Below the pieces are notes generated by a model that was not told where the DNA came from, searched no databases, and saw only the letters and a list, made by a program, of their open reading frames with translations. This document shows, piece after piece, positions 41,231-49,493 of a stretch of 64,000 bases of DNA. The first letter of the stretch is position 1, and every line of letters begins with the position of its first letter. A program made the translations under genes and the position numbers. This stretch comes from Streptomyces griseomycini (GTDB lineage: Bacteria > Actinomycetota > Actinomycetes > Streptomycetales > Streptomycetaceae): NCBI RefSeq assembly GCF_014203535.1, contig NZ_JACHJI010000006.1, forward strand, positions 496,001 through 560,000. The letters are read 5' to 3'.

Positions 41231-41950
41231 TTACCTGACCCGCTCCGGAAGGACGCGGGGCGGCCACTGGCCCGCGGCGAACATGCCGAGCGCGTGCGCG
41301 CGGGCCACCAGCGCGGGACGGTTGGGAGCGTCGAACCTCCGCAGCATCTGTCCGACGCGGTACTCGATTCCCTGACGGCTCAGGTAGAGACGGGAGGCCA
41401 GCTGCACCGTGGACTCGCCGCCGGCCACTCCCTCCAGGACCTGCGCGTCGAGGGCGCTGAGCACCGGTCCCGTGGATTCCCCCGCCCCGCCGGCCCCTTC
41501 CGGCCGGCGGGCGTCGGCGACGGGGCGGAAGACGACGGCCAGGCCGACGATTTCTCCCGACGGACTCCTGACGGCGGTGCCGGTCACTTCCGCGGAGAAG
41601 ACACGGCCGTTTCCGTTCCGCCCCGTCACCCTTTCCGTGAAACGGCGGCGACGGCCCTCGGAAAGGGCGGTGAACTGTTCCCGCAGGCGGTTCGGCACCC
41701 GCGATTGGAGGAGGTCGAGAAGGCGGTGCCCGCGTATCTCGGCCGCGCTCAGGCCGAATTGCCGGGCGAATTCGGGTTCCGCGGCCGTGACGACCGGGTC
41801 CCCGGGGGACGCGTGGGCCGTGCAGACACCTTGTGGTGCCGCGCCGGCCGGTGTGCCGTCTCCGGCGAGGTGCCGGGGGGCGGGGGGAGCCGGGTGCACG
41901 GCTCCCTTCTCCTTGCGGGGCGAAGCGCCGGGCGCACTCGTGGTCACCAC
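41231..41950 (-). CDS. PAS-LuxR transcriptional regulator (PimM/FscRI type)
   Basis: A 239-residue regulator with an N-terminal PAS domain (about 45-148; GLSAAEIRGHRLLDLLQSRV, then EIVGLAVVFRPV) and a C-terminal LuxR HTH (about 165-225; VLSALDAQVLEGVAGGESTV, YLSRQGIEYRV). This architecture is that of PimM and FscRI, which activate polyene and antimycin genes. The GTG at 41950 was chosen because AGGAAGAAGGA lies upstream; the open frame continues to 42142 without such a site. Its closeness to the cluster, and sites like its consensus before antB/antC, make it a likely local activator (inference). Confidence 0.88.
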   Translation of the reverse strand: MVTTSAPGASPRKEKGAVHPAPPAPRHLAGDGTPAGAAPQGVCTAHASPGDPVVTAAEPEFARQFGLSAAEIRGHRLLDLLQSRVPNRLREQFTALSEGRRRRFTERVTGRNGNGRVFSAEVTGTAVRSPSGEIVGLAVVFRPVADARRPEGAGGAGESTGPVLSALDAQVLEGVAGGESTVQLASRLYLSRQGIEYRVGQMLRRFDAPNRPALVARAHALGMFAAGQWPPRVLPERVR

Positions 41951-42190
41951 GGACGTACCGTCCTTCTTCCTGCGCGTGGGGGGCTGGGAAGTACTGCTGT
42001 GCGCGCGGCCGTTCCGGTGCGTCGGTGCCGGGGTGCCGGTGACGGCCCGGTGCCGGTGCGCGCCACCTCGGCGGTGGCTCGGGTCAGGTGTCCGGCGTCG
42101 TCCGGGCGCGTGCCGCGACCGCCGGACTTCTGGCCGGATCAAGGGGGAGCAGGGGGCCGGTGCCGGATCGCGACCGGATGGATAACGTTG

Positions 42191-42409
42191 TCACGGCCAT
42201 TCGATCTCGCCGTTCGAGGTCGGCGGGACGCCGCCCGGCGGGTGGAGCGGGCCGGGGTCCGGGGCGCCGGCTCCGAGGAGCGCGGACGCCCGGTGCCCGA
42301 GGATCACCGGTGTGCCCGCGGGAGCCGCGGCGGCGACGCCCGCGACCAGCCGTACGGTCGGTCTCCGCGGCGAACCCGGTGGGGCGTGACGGAGCACGAA
42401 TACCTCCAT
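42191..42409 (-). CDS. Small hypothetical protein (72 aa)
   Basis: Begins MEVFVLRHAPPGSPRRPTVR and continues Ala/Pro/Gly-rich to NGEIEWP. Third positions are mostly G/C and the start is well placed behind a possible promoter (TTGTCA at 42473-42478 and TTAGTC at 42451-42456, minus strand). There is no clear ribosome binding site and no known domain. It may be real or a chance frame. Confidence 0.35.
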   Translation of the reverse strand: MEVFVLRHAPPGSPRRPTVRLVAGVAAAAPAGTPVILGHRASALLGAGAPDPGPLHPPGGVPPTSNGEIEWP

Positions 42410-42716
42410 GGGACGAGAAGAGGGGAATCGCGCCAGGACGGCACCCCTGAGACTAAGGTGCGGCAACCACCGTGACAAGGGTTTGCCAGGTGACCTGGAT
42501 AACTTGTCAACTCCCTTGTCGGGGAGGTTCTTTCCGCACTCCCGATTGCCCGCGAGCGGTCATCCTGGAGCCCGAACAGGGCATCTGAGCTGGAGAGTTG
42601 GACAGGTCATATTGACTTGCCGCCCCTTTACGCGCTCCCTAAGGTGTTGCCAACTCCGCCCGGCGCGGCCGGAAACGGAGGCCCTGACGGACGCACCAGC
42701 GGACCAGAGGTGGGAG
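42410..42716. promoter_or_regulatory. Upstream region of the XRE regulator with dyads
   Basis: The region is relatively AT-rich. It has a perfect 13-bp palindrome CCAGGTGACCTGG (42486-42498) nested inside an 8-bp inverted repeat GACAAGGG/CCCTTGTC (42474-42481, 42513-42520), plus two similar blocks, TTGTCAACTCCC and GTTGCCAACTCC, about 140 bases apart. These look like operators, perhaps for the XRE protein encoded next. Confidence 0.5.
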
Positions 42717-43997
42717 ATGCTCGAGCAGCCGCACTTCGGCCGTCGGCTGAGAAGGCTCCGGCTGGAGCGGGGCATGAGCCAGGCGAGCCTCGTCGGCGAG
42801 GGCATGTCGACGGGGTACCTGTCACGCCTGGAGTCCGGTGAGCGGCGCCCCACCGAACGCGCGGTGGCCTATCTCGCCGGACGGCTCGGCGTCGAGGCGG
42901 CCGCGCTGACCCGGGTCGCGGAGGGCCGGTCCCTGAGCCACGTCCTGGCCGCCGTGACGTCGGCGCCGCCCGGCACGGACGACACCGCGGCCCTCAGCCG
43001 CGCGGTAGACGAGGATCCGGGGGACGACCCCGCCGCCCGTTGGCAGGCCCTGTGGCTGCTGAGCCGCGCCGCCGGCCGGAACGGCGACTACCAGCGGGAG
43101 CGCGCCCGGCTGCTGGAGCTCATCGAGCTGGGCGACCTGCTGCAGGCGGCGGACCTGCGGGCCCGGTCGCACGCGCGGTACGCCCGCTGCCTGCGCGCAC
43201 TGGGCGACATACGGGGGGCGGAGCCGGCGGCCGTGGAGGCGCTGTCGATCGCGCGCGCCGGCGACCTCCCGGTGGCCGACGTCATGGCCGCCCTCATGGT
43301 GTTGATCAGCATCGAGACGGAACTCGGCAGGCTGGACGAGGCCGGACAGCACGTCGCCGAGCTGGAGCGGGACCTGCTGCCCTCGGCCGCGCCGGCCCAG
43401 GCGGCCGAGGCCCTGTGGACGGCCGCCGTGGTCAGCAACCGCCAGGGCGACCACGCCGCCGCCCAGGCCAGACTGGAGACGGCCCTGGGCCTCGTCCAGG
43501 GCAAGGACGACCTCGTCCTGTGGACCCGGCTGCGGGCCGCCGCCACCGCCGCCGCGCTGCAGATGTCACCGCCCCGGGTGGCCGCGGCCGACCGCTGGCT
43601 GAGCGAGGCCGAGTCCGTCCTCGGCCTCATCGGCACGCCCCTGCAGGTGCAGGAACTGCGGGCGCTCCAGGCCCATCTGGCCTTCCACAAGGGTCGGCTG
43701 GACGAGGCCCGGGAGCTCAGCGGCGCCCTGCTGGCGGAGGAGGACCTGCGTCTGTCCTACCGCGACCGGGTGCGGCTGTCGGTCCTCGACGGCCGGCTGA
43801 AGATCCTGGCCGGCCGCGTCGACCAGGGCATCGCCGTCCTGCAGCGACTCGGGCAGCAGGCGACCGAGTCCAGGAACTTCGACCTGGCGACCCACATCTG
43901 GCAGACCCTGGCGACGACCCTCGCCGACGTCCGCCACCTGCAGGCGGAGGCGACGGAGCACGGCGGATCCGGCCCGGCCCCGCACCCGGCCGGCTGA
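42717..43997 (+). CDS. XRE-family regulator with TPR-like C-terminus
   Basis: A 426-residue regulator. Residues 5-65 are a Cro/C1-type HTH (LRRLRLERGMSQASLVGEG, then STGYLSRLESGERRP). Residues 90-410 are all-helical repeats resembling TPRs (for example RARSHARYARCLRALGDIRG and AAQARLETALGLVQG). Such proteins often respond to a peptide or small ligand through the repeat domain. The ATG at 42717 lies right after GAGGTGGGAG and at the start of the HTH; the open frame to 42408 lacks HTH-like or coding-biased sequence. Its target and any link to the antimycin genes are unknown. Confidence 0.85.
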   Translation: MLEQPHFGRRLRRLRLERGMSQASLVGEGMSTGYLSRLESGERRPTERAVAYLAGRLGVEAAALTRVAEGRSLSHVLAAVTSAPPGTDDTAALSRAVDEDPGDDPAARWQALWLLSRAAGRNGDYQRERARLLELIELGDLLQAADLRARSHARYARCLRALGDIRGAEPAAVEALSIARAGDLPVADVMAALMVLISIETELGRLDEAGQHVAELERDLLPSAAPAQAAEALWTAAVVSNRQGDHAAAQARLETALGLVQGKDDLVLWTRLRAAATAAALQMSPPRVAAADRWLSEAESVLGLIGTPLQVQELRALQAHLAFHKGRLDEARELSGALLAEEDLRLSYRDRVRLSVLDGRLKILAGRVDQGIAVLQRLGQQATESRNFDLATHIWQTLATTLADVRHLQAEATEHGGSGPAPHPAG

Positions 43998-44206
43998 GGC
44001 GTGCGGCGGCGGGGGCCCCGGCCCTTCGCCCCGCGGTCCGGCCGTCGGGCGTCCGCCGTCGCGGCGGGCGGCCCCCGGCCGGTTCCCGGCTCGCCGTCGT
44101 CCTCGGGCGGCCCCCGCGCCGACGGCCCGGCGGCCCCGTGCCGACCGGTCCAGCGCCCGCCCATTGGCCTTGGCCCCCGGCTCCGCCGAACCCTTACGGT
44201 CGGGCC

Positions 44207-45016
44207 ATGCGGATTCGAATCGTCGACGCCTTCACCGACCGGCCCTTCGCCGGCAATCCCGCCGGGGTCCTGCTCCTGGACTCCTTCCCGGACGACCCCT
44301 GGCTCCAGAACGTCGCCCTGGAGGTCAACCACGCCGAGACGGCCTTCGCCCACCCGCTCCCGGAGGGCGGCGAGGCCGACTGGGCCCTGCGCTGGTTCAC
44401 CCCCACCACCGAGGTCGCGATGTGCGGCCACGCGACGCTGGCCACCGCGCACGTCCTGCACACCACCGGCGCGCACAAGGGACCGGTGCGGTTCGCCACC
44501 CTGAGCGGCGTCCTCATCGCCACCCCCGGCGAGGACGGCGCCGTCACGCTGGACTTCCCCACCGCTCCGCTCACCGCGGTCGACGTTCCCGAGGGTGTCG
44601 CCGAGGCGCTGGGCGCCCGGCCGCGCACGGCGTTCGACACCGGCCCCAACACCGGGGACCTGCTCGTCGAGGTCGCCGACGAGCGGACCGTCCACGCCCT
44701 GCGGCCCGACCTCAGGGCCCTGGCCGCCCACTCCGAGCGCGGAGTCATCGCCACCGCCCGCGCCGAGAACCCCGCCCTGGGCTACGACTTCGTCTCCCGC
44801 TGCTTCTTCCCGAACGTCGGCATCGACGAGGACCCGGTCACCGGCAGCGCGCACACCGCTCTGGCCCCGTACTGGTCCGAGCGTCTCGGCCGCTCCGTCC
44901 TCACCGGCCTCCAGGCCTCGCCGCGCTCCGGCCGTGTCCGCACGGAGGTGCGCGGCGAGCGCACCCTGCTGAGCGGGCGGGCCGTGACGGTCGTCGAGGG
45001 CGATCTGCTGGTCTGA
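44207..45016 (+). CDS. PhzF-family isomerase/epimerase-like protein
   Basis: A 269-residue PhzF-fold protein with the catalytic Glu in NHAETAFAHP (about 44-53) and the conserved DEDPVTGSAHTALAPYW (about 206-222). PhzF isomerises a phenazine precursor; most bacterial relatives have unknown substrates and no phenazine genes are present here. A TACGGT box (44195-44200) with TTGGCC (44170-44175) upstream puts the likely transcription start at the ATG itself, so the mRNA may be leaderless. Confidence 0.88.
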   Translation: MRIRIVDAFTDRPFAGNPAGVLLLDSFPDDPWLQNVALEVNHAETAFAHPLPEGGEADWALRWFTPTTEVAMCGHATLATAHVLHTTGAHKGPVRFATLSGVLIATPGEDGAVTLDFPTAPLTAVDVPEGVAEALGARPRTAFDTGPNTGDLLVEVADERTVHALRPDLRALAAHSERGVIATARAENPALGYDFVSRCFFPNVGIDEDPVTGSAHTALAPYWSERLGRSVLTGLQASPRSGRVRTEVRGERTLLSGRAVTVVEGDLLV

Positions 45017-45028
45017 ACCCGGTACGAC

Positions 45029-45061
45029 AAAGGGGCGTGCGGCACGGCCGCACGCCCCTTT
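45029..45061. terminator. Bidirectional hairpin terminator
   Basis: Perfect 14-bp arms (AAAGGGGCGTGCGG / CCGCACGCCCCTTT) with a 5-base loop. The arms end in A/T runs, giving a canonical bidirectional terminator between the PhzF and CPBP genes. Confidence 0.85.
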
Positions 45062-45070
45062 CCCGGTGCC

Positions 45071-45892
45071 TCACGCCGTCGGCAGCCAGTCCACCTTGCC
45101 GGCCAGCAGCGCGTACCCCACGAACGCCCCGATGTCGAGCAGCGTGTGGGCGGCCACCAGCGGTCCCACGCGGCCCCAGCGCCGGTACAGGTACACGAAC
45201 ACCACGCCCATGACCATGTTCCCGACGAAGCCGCCGATGCCCTGGTAGAGGTGGTAGGAGCCGCGCAGCACCGAGCCGGCCACCAGAGAGGCGCCCGGGG
45301 ACCAGCCCAGCTGGTCCAGCCGGCGCAGCAGGTAGCCCACGACGACGACCTCTTCGAGGATCGAGTTCTGCAGCGCCGAGAGGATCAGCACGGGGTACTT
45401 CCACCACACCTCGGGCAGTGCCTCCGGCACCACCGTGAGGTTGAAGCCGAGGCCGCGCATGGCCAGGTAGAACGCGATGCCGCTGCTGCCGATGACCGCA
45501 GCGACCGCCGCTCCGCGGCCGAGGTCGGACCAGGGGCGGGTGCGGTCGAAGCCGAGGGTGCGCAGCCCCACGCCCTCGCGCAGCAGGAGGTGCGCGACCA
45601 GCGCCACCGGGACGAGCGCCGTGGTGATCCCGAAGAGCTGCCAGGCCAGGTCCAGCCAGGGGCGGCCCGGCGCGGCCGAGGCGTTGAGCGTGGCCGCCTG
45701 GTCCTTCAGACCGCCCGGTTCGGTGACCGACCCGAGGAAGCTGATCAGCGCGGACACTCCGCTCGCGCCGAGTGAGAGCGCGAGCACGAGCAGCGTCTCG
45801 TTGCGGAGCGTCGTCCGCGAGGGTCTGCGCTCAGGACCCTCAGGATGGGAATCGGCCGCCGGGCCCGCCTCCGCCTGCACACCTGCCTCCAC
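45071..45892 (-). CDS. CPBP-family intramembrane protease
   Basis: A 273-residue membrane protein with about seven or eight helices. The CPBP (Abi/CAAX) glutamic protease motifs are NSILEEVVVVGYLLRRL (Glu-Glu, about 173-189) and two later His-containing helices (SYHLYQGIGGF, VAAHTLLDIGAFVG). Members cleave prenylated or membrane peptides or take part in bacteriocin self-immunity. Substrate unknown, and it is not in an operon. Confidence 0.85.
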   Translation of the reverse strand: MEAGVQAEAGPAADSHPEGPERRPSRTTLRNETLLVLALSLGASGVSALISFLGSVTEPGGLKDQAATLNASAAPGRPWLDLAWQLFGITTALVPVALVAHLLLREGVGLRTLGFDRTRPWSDLGRGAAVAAVIGSSGIAFYLAMRGLGFNLTVVPEALPEVWWKYPVLILSALQNSILEEVVVVGYLLRRLDQLGWSPGASLVAGSVLRGSYHLYQGIGGFVGNMVMGVVFVYLYRRWGRVGPLVAAHTLLDIGAFVGYALLAGKVDWLPTA

Positions 45893-45962
45893 ACATCGCC
45901 GATCGGTCCGATCAGTATGAGGGCAGTGCCTGTGTGACCGGCCGGCGGTCCGCGCGGAGCGG

Positions 45963-47480
45963 TCAGGCCGTCGGCACCGGTTCCGGCAGACCCACCGGCC
46001 AGGTGTGCACCGGGTCGCCCTGTTCCGTCAGCTCGCGGTAGCGGCGGGTGGTGGCGGCCAGCGCGGCCTCGCGGCCGAGCCCTTGGTCCAGGGCCCGGTG
46101 GAAGGTCGCGGCCTGCCAGGTCGCGCCGTTCACCCGGCGCCGGCACCGTTCCTCGATCACCCCCAGGTACAGGTCGCGGTCGGCGGGCTCGATCCCCCAC
46201 GCGTCCAGTCCGGCCTCGGCGAGCGGCAGCAGTTCGTCGCGTACGAGGGTGACCGCGTCCACCTCGGCCGTACCGCCGTAGCGGCCGCGCCGGGGCCAGG
46301 TGAGGCGGGCGTCGATGCCGTCCTTGCAGGCGGCGTCGAAGTTGGCGGCGGCCGCCTCGAAGGGCAGCCGGCTCCACACCGGCCGGCTGTCCTCGGCGAG
46401 GGCGCGGACCACGCCGTAGTAGAAGGCCGCGTTGGCGATGACGTCGGTGACCGTCGGCCCGGCGGGCAGCACGCGGTTCTCCACCCGCAGGTGCGGGACG
46501 CCGTCGGCGATGCCGTAGACCGGGCGGTTCCACCGGTAGACGGTGCCGTTGTGCAGGACGAGTTCGGCGAGGGTGGGGACGCCGCCCCGGTCCAGCACCT
46601 CGAGCGGATCCTCGTCGTCGCAGATCGGCAGCAGGGCCGGGAAGTAGCGCAGGTTCTCCTCGAAGAGGTCGAAGGCCGAGGTGACCCACCGCTCCCCGAA
46701 CCAGGTGCGCGGCCGCACCCCCTGGGCCTGGAGCTCGGGCGGGCGGGTGTCGGTGGACTGCTGGAACAGCGGGGGCCTCGACTCGCGCCACAGTTCGCGG
46801 CCGAAGAGGAAGGGGGAGTTGGCGCCCACGGCGATCTGGGCGGCCGCCACGGCCTGCGCCGCGTTCCACACGTCGGCGAAGCGGTCCGGGGTGACCTGGA
46901 GGTGCAGTTGCACGGAGGTGCAGGCGGCCTCGGGCGCGATGGACTTCGAGGTGCAGCGGAGGTGCTCCACGCCGTCGATGTCGAGCGTGAAGTCCTCACC
47001 GCGCGCGGCCACGATCTGGTCGTTGAGCAGGGTGTAGCGGTCGACGGCGGAGAGGTTCGAGGAGACCAGGTCGTCCCGGTCCAGCGTCGGCAGGATGCCG
47101 ATCATCACGATGCCCGCGTCGACCTCGCCGGCTTTTCGGTCGGCGTAGCCGAGCGAGGTGCGCAGTTCCTCGTCGAGCCGGTCGAATACCCGTCCGCCCA
47201 GACGGTGGGGGGCGATGTTGACCTCCAGGTTGAACATGGCGAGTTCTGTTTGGAAATCCCGGCTCGCGATGCGTTCGAGGACTTGCGCGTTCAACATTTT
47301 CGGCATGCCGTCGGCACCCGCGAGATTCAATTCGATCTCCAGCCCCATGAGGTTCTTGGGGCGGTCGAACCGCTTCTCCGCCAGGAGTCGCTCCAAGCCC
47401 GTCAGACACCTGCGGAGCTTGTCGCGGTAGCGCTGGCGATCGGACAGGTCGAACTGACCCGCCACGACCTTCTCCCCCAT
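45963..47480 (-). CDS. Glutamate-cysteine ligase family (GCS2-type) protein
   Basis: A 505-residue carboxylate-amine ligase-like enzyme. The ATP/Mg region MGLEIELNLAG (about 45-55), FNLEVNIAPHRLGG and LRVENRVLPAGPTVTD are typical of the family. Members join glutamate to an amine or to cysteine. Because mycothiol replaces glutathione in Streptomyces, its real product is uncertain, and it is not next to ergothioneine genes here. The ATG at 47480 follows AGGAAGGA; the frame is open 36 codons further but without coding bias. Confidence 0.82.
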   Translation of the reverse strand: MGEKVVAGQFDLSDRQRYRDKLRRCLTGLERLLAEKRFDRPKNLMGLEIELNLAGADGMPKMLNAQVLERIASRDFQTELAMFNLEVNIAPHRLGGRVFDRLDEELRTSLGYADRKAGEVDAGIVMIGILPTLDRDDLVSSNLSAVDRYTLLNDQIVAARGEDFTLDIDGVEHLRCTSKSIAPEAACTSVQLHLQVTPDRFADVWNAAQAVAAAQIAVGANSPFLFGRELWRESRPPLFQQSTDTRPPELQAQGVRPRTWFGERWVTSAFDLFEENLRYFPALLPICDDEDPLEVLDRGGVPTLAELVLHNGTVYRWNRPVYGIADGVPHLRVENRVLPAGPTVTDVIANAAFYYGVVRALAEDSRPVWSRLPFEAAAANFDAACKDGIDARLTWPRRGRYGGTAEVDAVTLVRDELLPLAEAGLDAWGIEPADRDLYLGVIEERCRRRVNGATWQAATFHRALDQGLGREAALAATTRRYRELTEQGDPVHTWPVGLPEPVPTA

Positions 47481-48045
47481 CGAAGCGTCCTTCCTCGGAT
47501 GGGCGGACCGAAGAACGGCCGCCGGAGTCCCGGTGCACAAGGGAGGATGCCCCGCCGATGCGATCGATAACGCCCCGGACGGGCCCACTGGCCGCTACGC
47601 TGGTGGACGGTGACCAGTGGCACATTCACGCGGCATGGCACGCAACGCACGTCACGGGGCCACGGGCGAACTCGTGAAAAACGCCGACGACAATGAGCCG
47701 ACCGCTCCGCGGCCGTTCTCCGAGGTCGTCACCGCGCACCCCGCTCGTAATCGGGATGATTTTCGCATTTCACCGGCTAAAAGTACCCTTGTTTCGCGAA
47801 TCGAAAACAGCTAGGTGAAACACAGCCTGAACACGTGTCGTATAAACTTCGTGCACAAGGCAGAAGGTTGGCGCCCACGGTCGGGTGATCCAGCCGACGA
47901 GGTGATGTGACGGCAGGCCTCACCCCCACCTCTCGCGCCCAGACCCCGGCCCCTGCCTCTCTCGCCTTCGTGAGCTGACAGCGCCGTCCGCCCCGCCACG
48001 CCCCGCCCTCGCGCCACTGTGCCTTCGAATGAGAGGCGACCCACC
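47481..48045. other. Long AT-richer intergenic region
   Basis: About 565 bases. The stretch 47740-47880 is clearly less GC-rich than its surroundings. It has a 7-bp inverted repeat TTTCACC/GGTGAAA (47768-47774, 47814-47820) and a TATAAA-like box at 47841 that may serve the gene at 48046. A 65-codon plus-strand frame (47617-47814) has weak codon bias and is not accepted as a gene. Confidence 0.5.
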
Positions 48046-48630
48046 ATGCCGCTGCATGTCCCTCCGGCTCCCGCGCCCGCACTGCGTTCCGTCCTGACCG
48101 CGCTCTCCTCCCCCACCGCGGTCAGCGAAGCCCGAACCCCCTCCCTGCTCGGCACGCAGGGACCCGCCTCGCCCGAGCTGCCCCTGCCCGTGCACGTCCT
48201 GGACCGGATCACCGCCGAGGGCGTGACCGCGACGCGACTGGCCGGGTGGCGCTTCCTGATCCGCTGCGGCGATCGCGCCGTGGCCGCGGCGGACACCGTG
48301 CTCACCCCCGACGGCTGGACCTTCTCCCGCTTCTTCGAAGGCCCCTACGTCACCTCCACCGAACTCGCACTGCGCCAGGCCGAGGCCGTGCCCCAGCCGT
48401 ACCAGCCCCGGCTGCTGTCGGTGCCCGGCCTCTACATGCTGACGCTCTGGCTGCACGGCGACCCCGCCGCGGACGCGGGCACCGGGCACCCGGCCGCCAC
48501 CGATCTGCTCGTCCCGCTCGCCCCGGCACCGCCCGGGATCGCGGCCCACCGCCCGCACCGGGTCGCCGAACTGCTTCCGGTGCTGACCCTCCGGGTGGCG
48601 CCCACCCGGCTGCTCGGCTCCCCCGCCTGA
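48046..48630 (+). CDS. Conserved hypothetical protein
   Basis: A 194-residue protein without a domain I recognise. It has a Pro/Ala-rich head, a central beta-rich segment (RLAGWRFLIRCGDRAVAAAD, then GWTFSRFFEGPYVTSTE) and a Pro/Ala/His-rich tail. There is no signal peptide or membrane helix. GAGAGGCGA lies before the ATG at 48046. It is a single gene, closed by a strong hairpin. Confidence 0.75.
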   Translation: MPLHVPPAPAPALRSVLTALSSPTAVSEARTPSLLGTQGPASPELPLPVHVLDRITAEGVTATRLAGWRFLIRCGDRAVAAADTVLTPDGWTFSRFFEGPYVTSTELALRQAEAVPQPYQPRLLSVPGLYMLTLWLHGDPAADAGTGHPAATDLLVPLAPAPPGIAAHRPHRVAELLPVLTLRVAPTRLLGSPA

Positions 48631-48651
48631 CGCCCCCGCGATCCGGCCCCC

Positions 48652-48689
48652 CGTGCCCCGCCGCCCGGAACTCCGGGCGGCGGGGCACG
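48652..48689. terminator. Hairpin terminator
   Basis: Perfect 17-bp arms (CGTGCCCCGCCGCCCGG and complement) around a 4-base loop, 22 bases past the stop at 48630. Confidence 0.75.
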
Positions 48690-48730
48690 TCCTTTCCCGC
48701 GCCTCTCCCCGGCGCGTCCCGCGCCGCCCC

Positions 48731-48763
48731 GCTCGTACGAGCACCAAAGGGCTCGTACGAGCC
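48731..48763. repeat. Two tandem copies of palindrome GCTCGTACGAGC
   Basis: Perfect 12-bp palindromes at 48731-48742 and 48751-48762, with the second extended to 14 bp (48750-48763). They repeat with a period of exactly 20 bp, about two helical turns, which fits cooperative binding of a dimeric regulator to one face of the DNA. They lie about 275 bases upstream of the DUF5999 gene and some 730 bases upstream of the LacI gene. Confidence 0.7.
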
Positions 48764-49035
48764 GGAAGACCTTCCCGCACCACCGGACCAGCCCCATCGG
48801 GCCATGCCGAACCACCCGAAATGACAGTGCAGTTGAGATGAACCGTCCGCGCGGGTGATGCGTCATCAACCTGTGAGGAGCGGTGCCGCGAAATCCCTGC
48901 GGATCGTCGTCCGTGGGGCAACACTGGTTTCTGACCGACTTATCGCAACGGGGGGCGGCCATGAACGAAGCTTCACGCCGCGGAACTGACACGACAGCCA
49001 TCCCACAGGTCACCACAGAGCGAAAGATCCCACCC

Positions 49036-49236
49036 ATGTGCCAGCACCAGCCACCGTGCCCCTCAGCCGACTCCGCCGACCGGGAGTCCGCCCGTCTCGT
49101 GGCGCACCACCCGGAGCAGGGATGGAGCCTGCTGTGCAACGGTGTCGTGCTCTTCGAGGACACCGGCGAGCTCCTGCCCGACGGCAGGATCATCGCCCCG
49201 CAGCGCACCCGGGGCGTCAGCCTGACCACCGCCTGA
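49036..49236 (+). CDS. DUF5999 family small protein
   Basis: A 66-residue protein, nearly unchanged across Streptomyces in my memory of the family: it begins MCQHQPPCPSADSADRESAR and continues with WSLLCNGVVLFEDTGELLPD. The Cys/His at the start (MCQHQPPC) could bind a metal. Function unknown. The frame is open upstream, with an ATG at 48961 behind GGGGGG, but family members begin at MCQHQ. Confidence 0.8.
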   Translation: MCQHQPPCPSADSADRESARLVAHHPEQGWSLLCNGVVLFEDTGELLPDGRIIAPQRTRGVSLTTA

Positions 49237-49493
49237 GCACGGCCTGGGCACGGCCGGGCGGAACGGGGCCCGCCTCGAGGACACGAGGGGCCGGACCGCA
49301 GGACCTCCTGCGAGCCGGCCCCGACGCGTGTCCGGGGCTGGTCACTCACCGTGGCCCGGCGCACGGTCCGGGTGACGACCGGATCCACCGGCCCTCCCGC
49401 GCGGAGGGTTCGCCTCGTGGCGCCTTCCCACGGGCGTCCGCCTTCCGGAAGACTCCTGGAAGTTTCGCGGGTTCCCGTCACGGAGGTGGGCAA

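Larger units (their letters stand above)
48631..49035. other. Intergenic region with terminator and tandem palindromes
   Basis: A stretch of 405 bases holding the hairpin at 48652-48689, the two GCTCGTACGAGC palindromes at 48731-48763 and the 5' region of the DUF5999 gene (with a CTTATCG box near 48939). No gene was found. Confidence 0.55.

Noticed and set aside
42408..42716. N-terminal extension of the XRE regulator
   Set aside because: The extra 103 codons lack G/C third-position bias and cover the operator region; ATG 42717 starts at the HTH behind a purine-rich site.
44207..45016. Phenazine biosynthesis
   Set aside because: A PhzF-fold protein alone is not evidence of phenazine production; no other phz gene is present.
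47617..47814. A 65-codon plus-strand frame
   Set aside because: Codon use is unlike the neighbours (many A/T third positions), there is no ribosome binding site or family, and it lies in a promoter-like AT-rich region.
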